Of a stretch of 64,000 bases of DNA, positions 25,379-36,660 are shown in pieces (the stretch's first letter is position 1; every line of letters starts with the position of its first letter). The DNA is taken from assembly GCA_037367405.1 (NCBI GenBank), contig JAZKJV010004140.1, forward strand, positions 248,001-312,000, written 5' to 3'. The position numbers and the translations under genes were made by a program. This DNA is from Ottelia alismoides (lineage: Eukaryota > Streptophyta > Magnoliopsida > Alismatales > Hydrocharitaceae). Below the pieces are notes generated by a model that saw nothing but the letters and a program-made list of their open reading frames with translations, did not search any database and was not told the DNA's origin.

Positions 25379-25735
25379 ATGGATTCAACTAAAGAAGCCG
25401 AATACATTGTCGGATCAGATGCTGCAAAGGAAGCGGTGTGGTTACACAATTTCATCATGGAACATGGCGTAGTTTCCTATGATACTCTCATCCCGTTACT
25501 ATGTGATAACGTCAGAGCTATATCTTGCAAAGGAACCCATATGACATCAAAAAAGCAAGTACGTGGAAAGAAAATACCACATCATTCATAAGATTCAAAA
25601 GCATGGTGACATCATCATCACTAAGGTGGCCTCTACTGATAGAGTTGTTGATCCCCTTACCAAACCTCTGACACAAAAGACTTTCGACCAGCATGTAATG
25701 AGCATGGGTTTAAAGATTTTACATGAATGGTTCTA
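25379..25735 (+). pseudogene. Copia-1 RNase H
   Basis: STKEAEYIVGSDAAKEAVWL matches the copia RNase H block with its catalytic Glu, followed by LLCDN and, after a frame change, DPLTKPL and HVMSMGLK, the usual C-terminus just upstream of the polypurine tract. Confidence 0.85.
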
Positions 25736-25751
25736 AGGGCTAGTGAGAGAT
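25736..25751 (+). other. Copia-1 polypurine tract
   Basis: The GGGCTAGTGAGAGAT stretch immediately before the 3' LTR resembles the usual copia AGTGGGAGAT tract, with some pyrimidine interruptions. Confidence 0.65.
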
Positions 25752-28304
25752 TGTTAGCCACATGATCCCGAGGTGAACCATTTCTACAATAAATGTTATT
25801 ATAATCTTTGATATATCAATAAAGGTTATTAGTCTATTTCACTCCATGTTGGAGATTAAATAAATGAATGCACTTATAAGGTCCCTTAGTATAATTAGGG
25901 TTACATACCATGACCATCTTAATGATGATAGTTGTTGATTCAATGGTTGGATCATAGATGTTGGTGCTTAGATGTTATCTAATGAGTTATATTGAGGACT
26001 AATCAAGCATAGTCAAACGATTATTAAGAGATGATCTCCAGCCTGAGAAGGAGATGGTAATCTTGCTCTAAAGGTTGATACCTGACCAACCTCTTGATGC
26101 AGGTCCTTAACGTAGGAATAAAGATTCAGAGATATCAGATGAGTTAGGTCAAATAGTAGACTTAACGAGATCGAGATAACCAAGACCTATGTCGTATACT
26201 ATAACAATATAGGCATGCATCCTCTGTCTGGAGATGGATGTATTGTCATATGTCCAAGTATGTACACTTGGCAGACCGATAGGTTGATGACCTAATAAAG
26301 GTCTATACACAAGAGATTTAATGTGCACACGAGGACATATGAGTAGTACGATCTGTTAAAGTGATCATACATGATCACTACTTAACCATAAGACATGAGC
26401 TCACTCATGAGGCATTGGGATAGATCAAATTCCATGTTTGGTCATCTTGCTTTGGAAGTATGACAAAATTTTGTAGGTATAATATATGTTTTTGGAAAGC
26501 ATATGATCGATATCAATTCCCAATGACCAAATGAAAAACTAAATGATAAAATCCTGAAGAAGATAGTTTAAAACTGATATAAAACTTTGGATTTATTATA
26601 GATCATCCCGTACGTAGGATGTACATGTATAGGAATACTCAACGGAGATGTGTTCATAAACAATTGTATAACCATGATGCTTTTATTCCAAGGAAATAAT
26701 GAAACATGTTTGGATTTTAGTTACTCCTCTCACTAGAGAAGTAATCTAATATTAGTCGAAATGTTTAACATTGACCTGAATATGATTCAGATGCAATGAG
26801 AAGATTAGATTTATGGCTTTGATTTAATCAAGAATCTTTGAGGGGTCCTTGATATCTAGATTTTGAGATACGATCTCAATATCCAAGTCACTATACATGG
26901 AATATACAACCACCCTGTCCTTATCTTCAAGTATCCATGGAGAAAGTCCATTATTCTTGAAAGGATTCAAGAATAATTCCATTGTTGAATAATATATCTG
27001 AGCATTGGAAAAATTAATAACTAAAAGTGATTTAATTATCATTAATAATATGAATATGATTCATATTACTTAGGTACATGAGAATGGAGATACGCGATAA
27101 TTAAATATGGTTTAATTATCAAAGATATGAATAATATGGACATCACTATTCATATCAATCTTATATATTATAAATTTGATTTATAATATATTAGGGAGAG
27201 CAAATTTTAGATGCTATTTATGAATTAAATGTTGATGTGAATTGGATTCATATTGAACAAAAAATTGAAAATACAATTTACATTTTATTTTGGACGTATG
27301 AAACTGATTTATATTTTTCAATGACATGATTGAAATTGTCACAAAATAATTTAGAATTATTTTTATGAATATATTTGCAATAAAATTTGTTGCAAATAAT
27401 GAAGGATTATGGGAGATTCAAGATCTCGCATAATTGGAAGAAGGAAGGAACCTTCCAACTTTGGAGGGTGGGCGACCACTCTAGAGTCCAAAATCAAGAT
27501 GGCCATCCACTCCTTAAATGGAAGGAGTCTTGCCTCCTTCCTAATCCTTCTATGCATATTGATTTGATTAAATTAAATTATATTGATGATTATTCAATAT
27601 ATTTAATTTAATTTAAAATCATTGTTGTTGCAAATTTATGCCACAAAATCATGACTATTGATTAAAAGCACAAAACAATCTCAACCATTAATTTTGTATA
27701 GCACATAGATTGAGATCCTTGGATATCTAAAATATTATAAAAGAAAAGGCAACCCTAACTCTTCTTTTAGACAACACAATTGCAAGAGCTCTCTCTCTCT
27801 CTCTCATTCTCATCACACCCACACCCCCTTCAAGAGTGGTTGTCCACCTCTTGACCTAGTGAGACTCGTTATCGTCGCTATGCCATTGTGTCACCGCTTA
27901 GATCGTCGTGGTTCTTCGTATTCTTTAGTGCCCCTCACTCATAAAGAAGACATCGGATTTGATAATGCAATTAGAAGATTCATTGCTCGGATCTTCAACT
28001 TGAATTGAGAGAATTATGCATCTCATCCACGCACTCGCAAGCGTCTCCTCTGTTAGGTCGGACTTGAGACAGGAAGTCTCTTATTTTAGAGACGTCGATC
28101 ACAACCACGCTTTAAGAGTATTCATATATCTTCTTTGTGGTCTTGTTGAAATGATAGAGAAGTGTTCTCGAATCATGTCATTTCATCTCTTTAAAATTTT
28201 AATTTCTGCTACCTCGAGCCACTAGTATGACTAGTCGCTCATGATCGCATTGGATGTGATCTTCACGCTTCCATGATGCACTTAAGCATAAATTCTAACC
28301 TTCA
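25752..28304 (+). repeat. Copia-1 3' LTR
   Basis: 2553 bp, starts TGTTAGCCACATG and ends CCTTCA. It aligns with solo LTR-A throughout and with 1-772 at its end. The + strand sequence immediately upstream is RNase H plus purine tract, which fixes it as the 3' LTR. Confidence 0.88.
27736..27743 (+). promoter_or_regulatory. TATA box of the Copia-1 3' LTR
   Basis: TATAAAAG at the position homologous to 16893-16900 in LTR-A, about 50 bp before a (CT)n tract. Confidence 0.6.
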
Positions 28305-29010
28305 TTTTTATTCAGAGTTCTATATAAATTCCCTAGGGTTACAATACATCCTATGTATTTTTTCCTTCGATCCATATAGTGAAACTGGTTGCCTCCATTC
28401 GAGGATGTAGCCTAGTTAAAGATGAACCTCTTAAATATGTGTGCATGTATGTTTGCTTGTTTGGTTTTGTGCTTGCTAACTTGCTTCTACTACTCACAAC
28501 ATTAGAAGACATGACAATGAATATTCAAATTGTTATTTTATCTTATGCTAAACATGATATATTCACCTAAAAAAATCTATATGTCCTTTTATTGCATTCA
28601 TTCAGACACATTCTGGGAAAAATAAACAAACATACCTATGGCGAATGGAAGTATATGCGCATATTCCCAAAGAAGCTACAACTACTTGCATTTCCCTTTA
28701 TTATATATTCCTATTAATTCTTAGAATAATGATGATCAATTTTTTCCTATTTTTCTTAATTCTTTTGTGTATTTTACATTTCAAAACTTCTTAATATCCA
28801 ATTTTATATGGATTACATATACTTATATTTCTTATATCTTGAATTTTGCAAATATGCAATAATCCTTGATTGAGTTATTTTCTGCGTACATTTAGTTAGT
28901 ACTGTTAGCTATTTGTAGCAAAAAAATATGTGACATACTGTTGACTAAAGTTCGAATAAGTTTAAGATATCTTCAAGAATCAATCCATAAGATTGTACTT
29001 TAAAAAGTAA
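28305..29010. other. AT-rich intergenic or intronic sequence
   Basis: Non-repetitive-looking AT-rich sequence after Copia-1. No coding frame, RNA gene or element end was recognised. It could be intron of the NRT2 gene (30371) or intergenic. Confidence 0.4.
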
Positions 29011-29268
29011 GATTTTTATCACTTGTTTCCCTAGTACATTTTGTAATGTCAGTTATGACCCTCTTTTTTTAGAATATCAGTCGTTCCCCTGTCTTCTCAC
29101 AAAATACACAATTATGCCCTTTTGTTAGAGTAAAGCAGGGGCATGACTGATGTTACAAAAGGACAGTAATGTGATTTTTGTAAGAATATATGTGCACAAT
29201 TGATTTTAAAAAAATGCATAGCATAATGATATTACAAAAGTTAAGAAGAGCATAAGTGATAAAAATCC
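29011..29268. mobile_element. MITE, 258 bp, Mutator-type
   Basis: Flanked by the duplication TAAAAAGTAA (29001-29010 and 29269-29278). Ends are inverted repeats GATTTTTATCACTT and, from the right, GGATTTTTATCACTT; homology continues to a shared TTTTGTAAT..TCA block about 40 bp in. A 9-10-bp duplication fits Mutator-like elements. No coding capacity. Confidence 0.72.
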
Positions 29269-29554
29269 TAAAAAGTAAATCTAAAAATACTATAAGTATT
29301 TGAAATGTATGAAAAATATAAAGGATCTAACGTACTACCATATAAAAAATATTGGGGACTGCCGATTATAAAATGATATTTATAATTCTTTTACTATATA
29401 AAAATATTGCAATACTATGCATAAATTTATAAGGAAATTTTATGTATGGTATACGTAGAAAGGAATCAATTCACAATGTAATTTTAAAAAAAGGTTTGAA
29501 AAGATACTATCACATATTTTATCACTTGCAGCATTATGTTTTAATAGCAAATAC

Positions 29555-29969
29555 CACTACAATAAAAGTAGCTATAGTGACCTTTTTTTTAATATTTATC
29601 ACTAAATCAACTGTTGTTGAACATGCATCAACAATATTATTAATTGTAAAATGATATACTTGAAGAGCAATGAATATTATATATGTTGCTATAGTATTAG
29701 CAGTACTTTATATATCTTCATTTATCCGTTATTATTTTTCAAAATCTTTACTCATTATCGTTAATTTTTTAGTTTAAAATTTAGTGATGACTAGTAAAAT
29801 TTTGAAAAATGATGAAGGATAAGCATCGCTAAACATACCATCGCTAATGATAAATATGATATTCATCGTTAATTACAAGTACAAAAATCATTTAGTAATG
29901 AATAATATCATCGTTAAATACTGAACAACTAATTTAGTGACAGATTTTGAAAAAAAACCCATTGTAGCC
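29555..29969. mobile_element. Possible CACTA-like remnant
   Basis: Starts CACTACAATAAAAG. The right side ends ...CCCATTGTAG, which read on the other strand resembles CTACAATGGG. The interior has repeated 'catcgctaa' / 'tttagtgac' motifs as in subterminal arrays. The terminal CACTA on the right is mutated and no 3-bp duplication is evident. Confidence 0.4.
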
Positions 29970-30370
29970 CAATTTTGTTGGACTATATCTAATATTAAAA
30001 CTGATATCTCTTTCACTCCTGTGAAAACCACCAGTTTTGATATCCGATAAATTAAAATTAACCTTACTGCTCGTTATCTAATACCTGATAATTCTTTACT
30101 TGCGACGAGTATCACCTCGCATCTATTTCCATTTCAGTCGCATGCCAATCCTACCGTTACAATAATGTTGCAGACTCATAGACGTCATATGTTTTAGGTT
30201 ATCGTCGTTCATTCTCTCGTGGGACTTTCAACGCCTGCACGGCTGTACTTAGATATTCGCTAAAACTATTACTTAACTCACGAGGAATTAGTGGCTTTGA
30301 AATCTATTGAAGAAATCTAAGTTCTAATAACGATATGAGATATTAATACAGTAATACATCAACGTTGCAG

Positions 30371-30740
30371 GGCGTTGGGGTTGATCTCAGGCATGACAGG
30401 AGGGGGTGGGAACGCGGGGGCTGTTCTGACGCAGCTGATATTCTTCAGAGGGACCAGGTACAGCAAGGAGGACGGCATCACATACATGGGTATCATGATT
30501 GTCTGCTGCACTCTCCCCGTTCTCCTCCTCCACATCCCCCAGTGGGGTGGCATGTTCTTCGGGCCGAGACCTGACGCAACCGAAGAGGGCTACTACCTCT
30601 CCGAGTGGACCTCTGAGGAGCAGAGCAAAGGATATCATCTTGCCAGCTTGAAATATGCCGAGAACAGTCGACGGGAGAGGGCTCGAGCGGAGAAATCCGT
30701 GCCGACGATTCCGTTCAGGGACCCTTCTGGGCATGCTTAA
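30371..30740 (+). CDS. NRT2: Last exon of a high-affinity nitrate transporter (NRT2 family)
   Basis: The exon encodes about 122 C-terminal residues of a major-facilitator nitrate/H+ symporter of the plasma membrane, which takes up nitrate at low concentration with the partner NAR2/NRT3 (family knowledge). Visible features: the second nitrate-signature helix ([16 protein letters not shown], residues about 7-22), a hydrophobic final helix ([16 protein letters not shown], about 38-53), then the cytosolic tail with the NRT2-typical [22 protein letters not shown]. It ends in TAA with no internal stop. An acceptor, AACGTTGCAG, ends at 30370, and the first base completes a split codon. The earlier exon(s), encoding about 400 residues, are not in the window. 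Either a very long intron holds the retrotransposons to the left, or the exon is an orphan. G/C-ending codons dominate, unlike the surroundings. Confidence 0.9.
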
Positions 30741-30971
30741 TTGTCAGTCATACGCGAACTGAATGTTACAATGTTATTGCACCAGGAATCCTTCTCGATG
30801 CTTTTGTAATACAAGTCTAGAGCCCATATATCTAAGTGAGCAAATAGTTAGAAAGAAGGTATAGACTGGTCAAACTGATGATGACATCAACAATTCATAA
30901 AAATTAGAAAAAAAATAAATAATTATATTATTATTTTAGCTCCTATGGTCCTATCGGTGTGAACTGGATTT
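30741..30971 (+). other. NRT2 3' untranslated region and downstream flank
   Basis: Sequence after the stop has ordinary 3'-UTR composition. No canonical AATAAA is evident in the first 100 bp; plant polyadenylation signals are loose, so the transcript end cannot be set. Confidence 0.4.
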
Positions 30972-31143
30972 CACTACGACAACAATACATTATGACAAGC
31001 TCTAGTGACATGAGTTAAGCTTGTGGAAACATATCCATACATTAACATCGCCATCATCCATTGTCAAAAGCTTGGTTATAGCCATAGTTGTATTGCTACC
31101 GACAATTTATTGTCACAACTTACGGCAAGAGACTATTTTAGTG
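30972..31143. mobile_element. Possible small CACTA-like element
   Basis: Starts CACTACGACAAC and ends ATTTTAGTG (CACTAAAAT from the right), with 'ttgtcacaactta' / 'attatgacaag' motifs inside. The adjacent triplets (TTT, TGA) do not match, so insertion is not proven. Confidence 0.3.
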
Positions 31144-32412
31144 TGATGTATGTGTTGGACCTTTAAGCCCTTGACGACTTATTAATGCAGTAAAAGTCAA
31201 AGTTTATATCATGTTCATATGAAAATGACTGATTGTGAATGCATCTGATATTAAGATCCAATTGTACAATTATGGTTATGCACCATGGTCATATTGAATA
31301 TCATCCAATTGGGAGGACACACTTGACATCTACATGTGATATCAGTAGTGATCTACAGTCCGAGAAAGAGATACCAATCATTCTCTAAAGAATGATTTCC
31401 GACTGAATTCTTGATGCTTGTCCTCTATGAATGGAGATTTTGAGAAGTCGGAATAATCAAGTTAAGGAGTTAACTTGATGAGGTTGAGATAAACTAAGAC
31501 CTGAATCATAACTGTCATGATCAAACACACATCCTTTTATTGAAGACAGATACACATCTATATGCCTACGTTTGCACATTTGACAGAGCGATGGGTTGGT
31601 GGCCTAACCAAGGGCCATATACCAACGAGTTGGTGTGCATATGACGAAATACAAGAAGTATGATCTCTCATAAAAGTCATACGTGTTCATACTCGATGAA
31701 CCGGAAGACAGAGCTCACTCATGAGATAATTCACGGTCATAACGAATTCCATGCATGGTCATCTTGTTTATGAAATAAGATACGAATTTGAGATATTAAC
31801 ATACGCTTTTGAAGTACATGATTACTATTGTCGTCCAATTATCAAATGAAAAATATATTGATATGTTCCAAAGAAGATAGTCAAGCTAGGTTTTGAACTT
31901 TGGATATATCAAAGTCTTCCAATATGAAGGATGAATGAATATTAAAAATATTCAACGTTAAATCTATCCTAATAGATCATCTACCATAACACTTACATTT
32001 CAAGAGAATGATGAAACTGGATGGACTTTAGTTGCTCCACTTCTTAGCTTAATGACTTGAGAATTAATTGGATTAAGTCTCATCGTATTTGCATCCAATG
32101 TCCGAATTCCGATTCCAATTTCAAAGTCCAAATATTGAAAAGTGAGATGATGATGGAAATGTAAATAAGCACATTCCTTGAGCCTATTTAAAACTCTGAA
32201 TTATTTAGAATTTGATTAGAAATAGTCAAGGAAGTTAGATTCAACTCACTGACACTTCCTCCAGCTTACATAGAATGTGACTTGTTTCATTGAGCTCACT
32301 TAGAGTGTGAATTGTTCAGCTTGAGCTCAAAGATAGGAGTGTATTACGTTTCATTAAAAGTGGTATAAATCATGAAATTGGATAGATGTACAAATTTCAA
32401 GTCATCATACAT

Positions 32413-32414
<2 letters not shown>

Positions 32415-32488
<74 letters not shown>
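32415..32488. repeat. (AT)37 microsatellite
   Basis: Uninterrupted AT dinucleotide tract of 74 bp that abuts a MITE on its right; a short TATATATATAT follows on the other side of the MITE (32876-32887). Confidence 0.95.
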
Positions 32489-32490
<2 letters not shown>

Positions 32491-32875
32491 GGTTGGGGAG
32501 GCTGCACCGGCGGGTGTAGCTAACTAGCTGCACCCGGTCATTTTTTTCTTTGATTTTTTGTGTTTTTGAAATGAAACCTAGGGGTATTCAAATCACTATA
32601 TATCTCCATGATATCATACCAATTTCAACTAAATTCGACATTTCTATCATCTTCATCAAGGTTATGACATTTTAACGGTTTCAGAATTATTGAAATTGAC
32701 TATATCTAGATGGGCATGCTAGGAGTGTTTGTTTTGCATGAAATTTGAAACACATATTCCTTACAATAATTTAAGTAAATATCCATAAGTTTTTTTCAAA
32801 AAAATAAAAAACCAATGAAAAAAATGGCCGGGTGTAGCCAGTTGGCTGCTCCCGATGGTGCATACTCCCTTTTCC
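32489..32875. mobile_element. MITE with ~60-bp terminal inverted repeats, inserted in an AT tract
   Basis: The left end (about 32489-32550) and the right end read on the opposite strand (32875 down to about 32815) match at most positions, sharing TGCACC, CGGG and CACCCGG followed by a T-run. AT repeats on both sides fit a TA-type target. No coding capacity. Superfamily not certain. Confidence 0.72.
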
Positions 32876-33924
32876 CTATATATATATGGGGCTCTGTTGA
32901 TATAATCCACATCATATATATTTATATTTATAATAAATGTGAATATGATTCACATTGAAAATTAAATGTAAATTGGATTTACATTTTGTTGTGAGGTAAC
33001 TCTCTCATAAATTTCCTACATATGATAATTGAATTCTCATGATGATCATGCAACAACAGCCAACAAACAAACGGGATGGATGCCCAAGCATGAGAAGCTT
33101 GGACGTCCACCCTTGAGTCCTAAGCCATTAGTACTCCCTCTATTTTTGTTTGTTATATATTTTAGATGATAAATAAGAGGAAACTTGTCTCTTAACTAAA
33201 ATAAGATTTAAGATTAAATCCTAGCCTTTGATTGATCATCTAAGGGACAACATGGTAGACGTCTTCTCATAGTTTAGGACTCTAGGGGGACATCCACCAT
33301 GTGTATTTAAGAGAGCGCATACCTCTCTCTTTTTCCCAACACAAGTGCCTTACATTAAGAGAACATAATTTATTGGAATATTTAGAGAGAGAACTTGAGA
33401 GTAGAAGACTCTCTTCTACACATCTAGGCTTCTCTCCAATCAACCCTACATGTCCACCATCAAGCTCGCTTCTTCTTTTCATAGGTGTGGCCCTACAAGA
33501 AGAGAAGATCATTTTTTCGTCGTGCTTTACATACGTGCAGGAAGAATAGATTTCGTATGATGAAATAAAGATATTGCAACTCATCCTTGCATGGACACTT
33601 CAGGAGGAAGATATCAAAGTTTGTGGGAAGCAACACGATTCATCTTCACACATGCAAGAGGAGAGTCCTCGGATAGGACTTGATTTGTGAAGTCTCTTGT
33701 TTTAGACACTCGTGCTTCAAGAGTTAACCCTGATATCTTCCTAATATTCATTAAAATATATGAAACCACTTTAGGAAAATAATTTTTTTAAATTAATACT
33801 TTTGCAAAGAACAAAATCGTTGTGCTGTAATTGCTAGTTCATGTGATGAACATACAAAGTTTTATGACAAATGTTTACTAATTTTCCATGTTTTCGTGAT
33901 GTGTGAGTTATGAACTTTGTTTCA

Positions 33925-34441
33925 TTATGATGAAAATTTAAATGTAAACATTTGGACAATGAAATTTTCTTGGAAAAGAGATCTTTGTTTACTTGCTAAA
34001 GAATTCCATCACTATAATTTAGTTCTAACAATAGCATCTTATTGCTTTGTATAACCAATATTCCACGCAAATTGATACATGTACATCATATGTTTAAATA
34101 TATTTTCAAAATTCACACACACACACACATGTGTGTGTGATATCTAAAATTAAATGTTCTAAAGTTAATTGTTAAAATAAAAGATATTGCTAGCATTTGA
34201 CAACTTGCTACTTCTCATAATATGATGACGACAATTTCATCATACCATAAAGGCATCGTTTGCTATTGTCGAAAGAAGAAAACAACATACACAAAGTAGA
34301 AAGTGAGAGATGATGCTTGTGTGGGAGGAATATAAAAACAATATTTGATTGTTGACACACGTGCTCTCAAAGTCAAAGAGATAGAATCATTTAATTTTTA
34401 TGAAAATTTAGAGAGAGGAGGATATTTATGTTGAGGGAAAT
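33925..34441. other. Unassigned AT-rich sequence
   Basis: Lies between solo LTR-B and LTR-C. It contains a self-complementary (AC)n/(GT)n microsatellite at about 34117-34139. No gene or element end recognised. Confidence 0.4.
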
Positions 34442-34835
34442 TGAAGGTTTTTTTTAAGCCTCATGAATCATGGAAGCGTGGAGATTGAACCGCATCCCAT
34501 CTAGGTTGACTAGCATATTAGTTGATGCTGCAACATAATTTAAAATTTTTCGATGAAACCACATGGCATGTGAACAATTCTCATACTATTTCATCATGAT
34601 CACATGAGTAATCGGATTACCTTTTGAAGCATGATCGATATCTACAAGTCTTTAAGAGAAGAGACATCCTGTCTCAACTCTTATATGATGTATAGAGCAC
34701 TTGTGATCGCACGGATGAGACATGTGACTCCCACAATCCATAGCATCGATCTATGTGGAGAACCTCCTGATTTCATCGTACGAAAATCCACCACCTTCTT
34801 TGGGAGCATGAGGCGTTGAAAAAGATGAAGATCCA
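34442..34835 (-). repeat. LTR-C (Copia-1-related), 3' portion on the - strand
   Basis: Read on the - strand this matches the last ~390 bp of LTR-A; for example 34619-34680 matches the complement of 17225-17295. It begins TGAAGG at 34442, the complement of the CCTTCA end. It stops at 34835, where an Athila LTR starts; the remainder lies at 56320-58165. Confidence 0.75.
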
Positions 34836-36660
34836 TGAATATGATTCATCACTTTAAAAGTTGAAAATAAGGCTTTGTTCCCGATTAATTAGCTACATTT
34901 CTCCATTTATTTTGCATTATTACCATTTATGCACTTAAATATGATAATCTCATTTTAGCATTCATAATTGCATGAATAAGAAGCTCATTTTTTTAAATAT
35001 CATAAGTAGTTACCCATATTTACCCCTATTTTTATTTATTTATTTATTATTAACTTAGAATCTAATAAAATCAACTCTATAGTGTACATATTACAGACAT
35101 TAATAACATAAAAATACCAAAATTACTAAGTTGTATATTTTTCCAATAAAAGCCAAACCCTATTTCGAGACTAAAAGTCTTAAAATGTGAATATCTATCT
35201 CATACAGTCTCCTATGGACTCTACTCACTTTTGGTTAATATATGTTTAATTATATACAAAATAAGACTAAATTCAAAAGAATTGGAGTTCATATGTGAAA
35301 TTTGGATTTGGGGTCCTTAAAAAAAGAAGTAAAAGTCAAACAAATAAATCAACTTGAGTATGTATATATAGTCTGTACATATATCCCCTTTATTTTATTT
35401 CATTAATTTCTTAATTATTTAAAACAAAAAAACTAGATTAAATTGTAGATACTTATTTATATTTTATATGATTTTATTTCGATTTTTAGCTTAGTTAAAA
35501 CTGCAAAAAAATTTGTGAAATACAAAAATGTGGTATTTTATATCTATATTATACAACCAAAAGTACTTTTTGTACATATGATTTTTTTTATTTTGGTCCT
35601 TTATGAAAGTTGTAAATATCGTCAAGATGAACAATTTTCATGTTGTCCACTTTTGATTTGATTTTTTTTATTTTTTTGGATTTTATTTTTGAATTTTCTG
35701 AGAGTGACATGTGGGAGATCTTGGAGCAGCCACATATCACCCCATTTTTATTTTCCCTTGTATTTTAATTTTATTTATAATTACTAATATTTTTATCATT
35801 TTTTATATATTTATTTCATTTATAAATTATTTATGTATTTATTCTCATTTAGTTTTCCTTTTTTATTTTATTTATTTATTACTTTACTTATTATTATATA
35901 TTTTATGATTATGATTACTATCATTTTAGTTTTTAATTTCTACTTTTATTTTTTAAATTCTTCACCACGTGGCAATGCCTGGGCTGGCCAATGACCCCCT
36001 CCTTCCCTCTCCTCAGCCTGACCGCTGCATCTCACAACGGTGCCCCTGCTCCTCGTAGGACTCGCGACCTTCCTTCCGATCTCGCATGGTGGTGCGACTC
36101 ACATCTCTCGCTTCAAGCCCTACAACCACCACATCTCTCTCTCTCTCTCTCTCGCATCCTCTACCTCCCTCTCTCTCCTCATGACCGAGCCCGCGTCCTG
36201 CGTCCATCCCCCACATCCTCTTGCAATCGCACACAATACCATCCCCGCCTCTCTCTCTCTCTCTCTCCACGATAGCCGATACTTGTGCATCCTCTCCCTG
36301 CAATCCGTTGCCCATCACCTACATGACCACCTACTACACCTCTTCTACAACATTTTCCCTTCTCGCTTGATGCCAACCACCCATAAAGGGGGTACGACCA
36401 CCGATGACGATCGCACATCATCTGCCACTTCCACGAAGTAGGAACGAGATCCGACTACATTAGGTGACAACTGAGGAACTCCTCGTTGAGTGACAACCCT
36501 TCATCTTTTGGCAAGATCCAAAGCAATACCATCATCCTTCTTTTGCTGTATCCATGCATCGCAACTGCTTAGCTCAACCTTCACCACAACTTTGAGTAAG
36601 AACCAAAGTTTCCACTGAGCTTATCTTCCTTAGGTGACAACCTCCGATATTCGACGGTGA
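34836..36660 (+). mobile_element. Athila-type solo LTR, left part
   Basis: Starts TGAATATGATTCATCA directly after ATCCA (34831-34835); the same 5-mer follows the other end at 56320-56324. Similar to 61105-62133. It has a GC-rich segment with two CT tracts (about 36130-36155 and 36247-36268). Athila-2 sits inside it. The short frames at 35991-36441 lie in the GC-rich LTR segment and are not supported as genes. Confidence 0.82.
36633..36655 (+). repeat. 23-bp direct repeat, left copy
   Basis: Identical to 54382-54404 on the far side of Athila-2. It is followed by GGTGA (36656-36660), which is also the first five bases of the right copy. Confidence 0.95.

Larger units (their letters stand above)
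1..28304 (+). mobile_element. Copia-1: degraded Ty1/copia LTR retrotransposon, split by nested Athila-1
   Basis: The element runs from before the window to 28304. In order it has a partial 5' LTR ending at 772, an initiator tRNA-Met primer-binding site at 775, a leader to 2091, an unrelated Gypsy insertion (2092-21588), coding remains for gag, integrase, RT and RNase H (22080-25740), a purine-rich tract, and a 3' LTR (25752-28304). The integrase-before-RT order marks it as Ty1/copia. The two LTRs align along their last ~350 bp but differ at many positions, so the insertion is old. All coding regions carry stops and frameshifts. The left flank lies outside the window, so its target duplication cannot be tested; 28305-28309 (TTTTT) follows the 3' LTR. 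Confidence 0.85.
31153..33924 (+). mobile_element. Solo LTR-B, Copia-1-related
   Basis: Starts TGTTGGACCTTTAAGCCC and ends TTTCA. It aligns in patches with LTR-A along its length, including the blocks around 31260-31700, 32930-33000 and 33660-33730. The flanking 5-mers are GTATG (31148-31152) and TTATG (33925-33929), 4/5 matching. It contains an (AT)n tract and a MITE, so the LTR itself is about 2.3 kb. No internal coding follows, hence a solo LTR. Older than LTR-A by divergence. Confidence 0.75.

Noticed and set aside
30359..30734. Frames on the - strand across the NRT2 exon
   Set aside because: Antisense shadows of the NRT2 coding sequence caused by its G/C-ending codons.
34631..34819. 62-codon + strand frame
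   Set aside because: Antisense to LTR-C, which is on the - strand here; no conserved protein.
35991..36441. Frames of 80-133 codons on both strands
   Set aside because: GC-rich and CT-repeat LTR sequence of the Athila solo LTR; both strands open at once and no recognisable protein.
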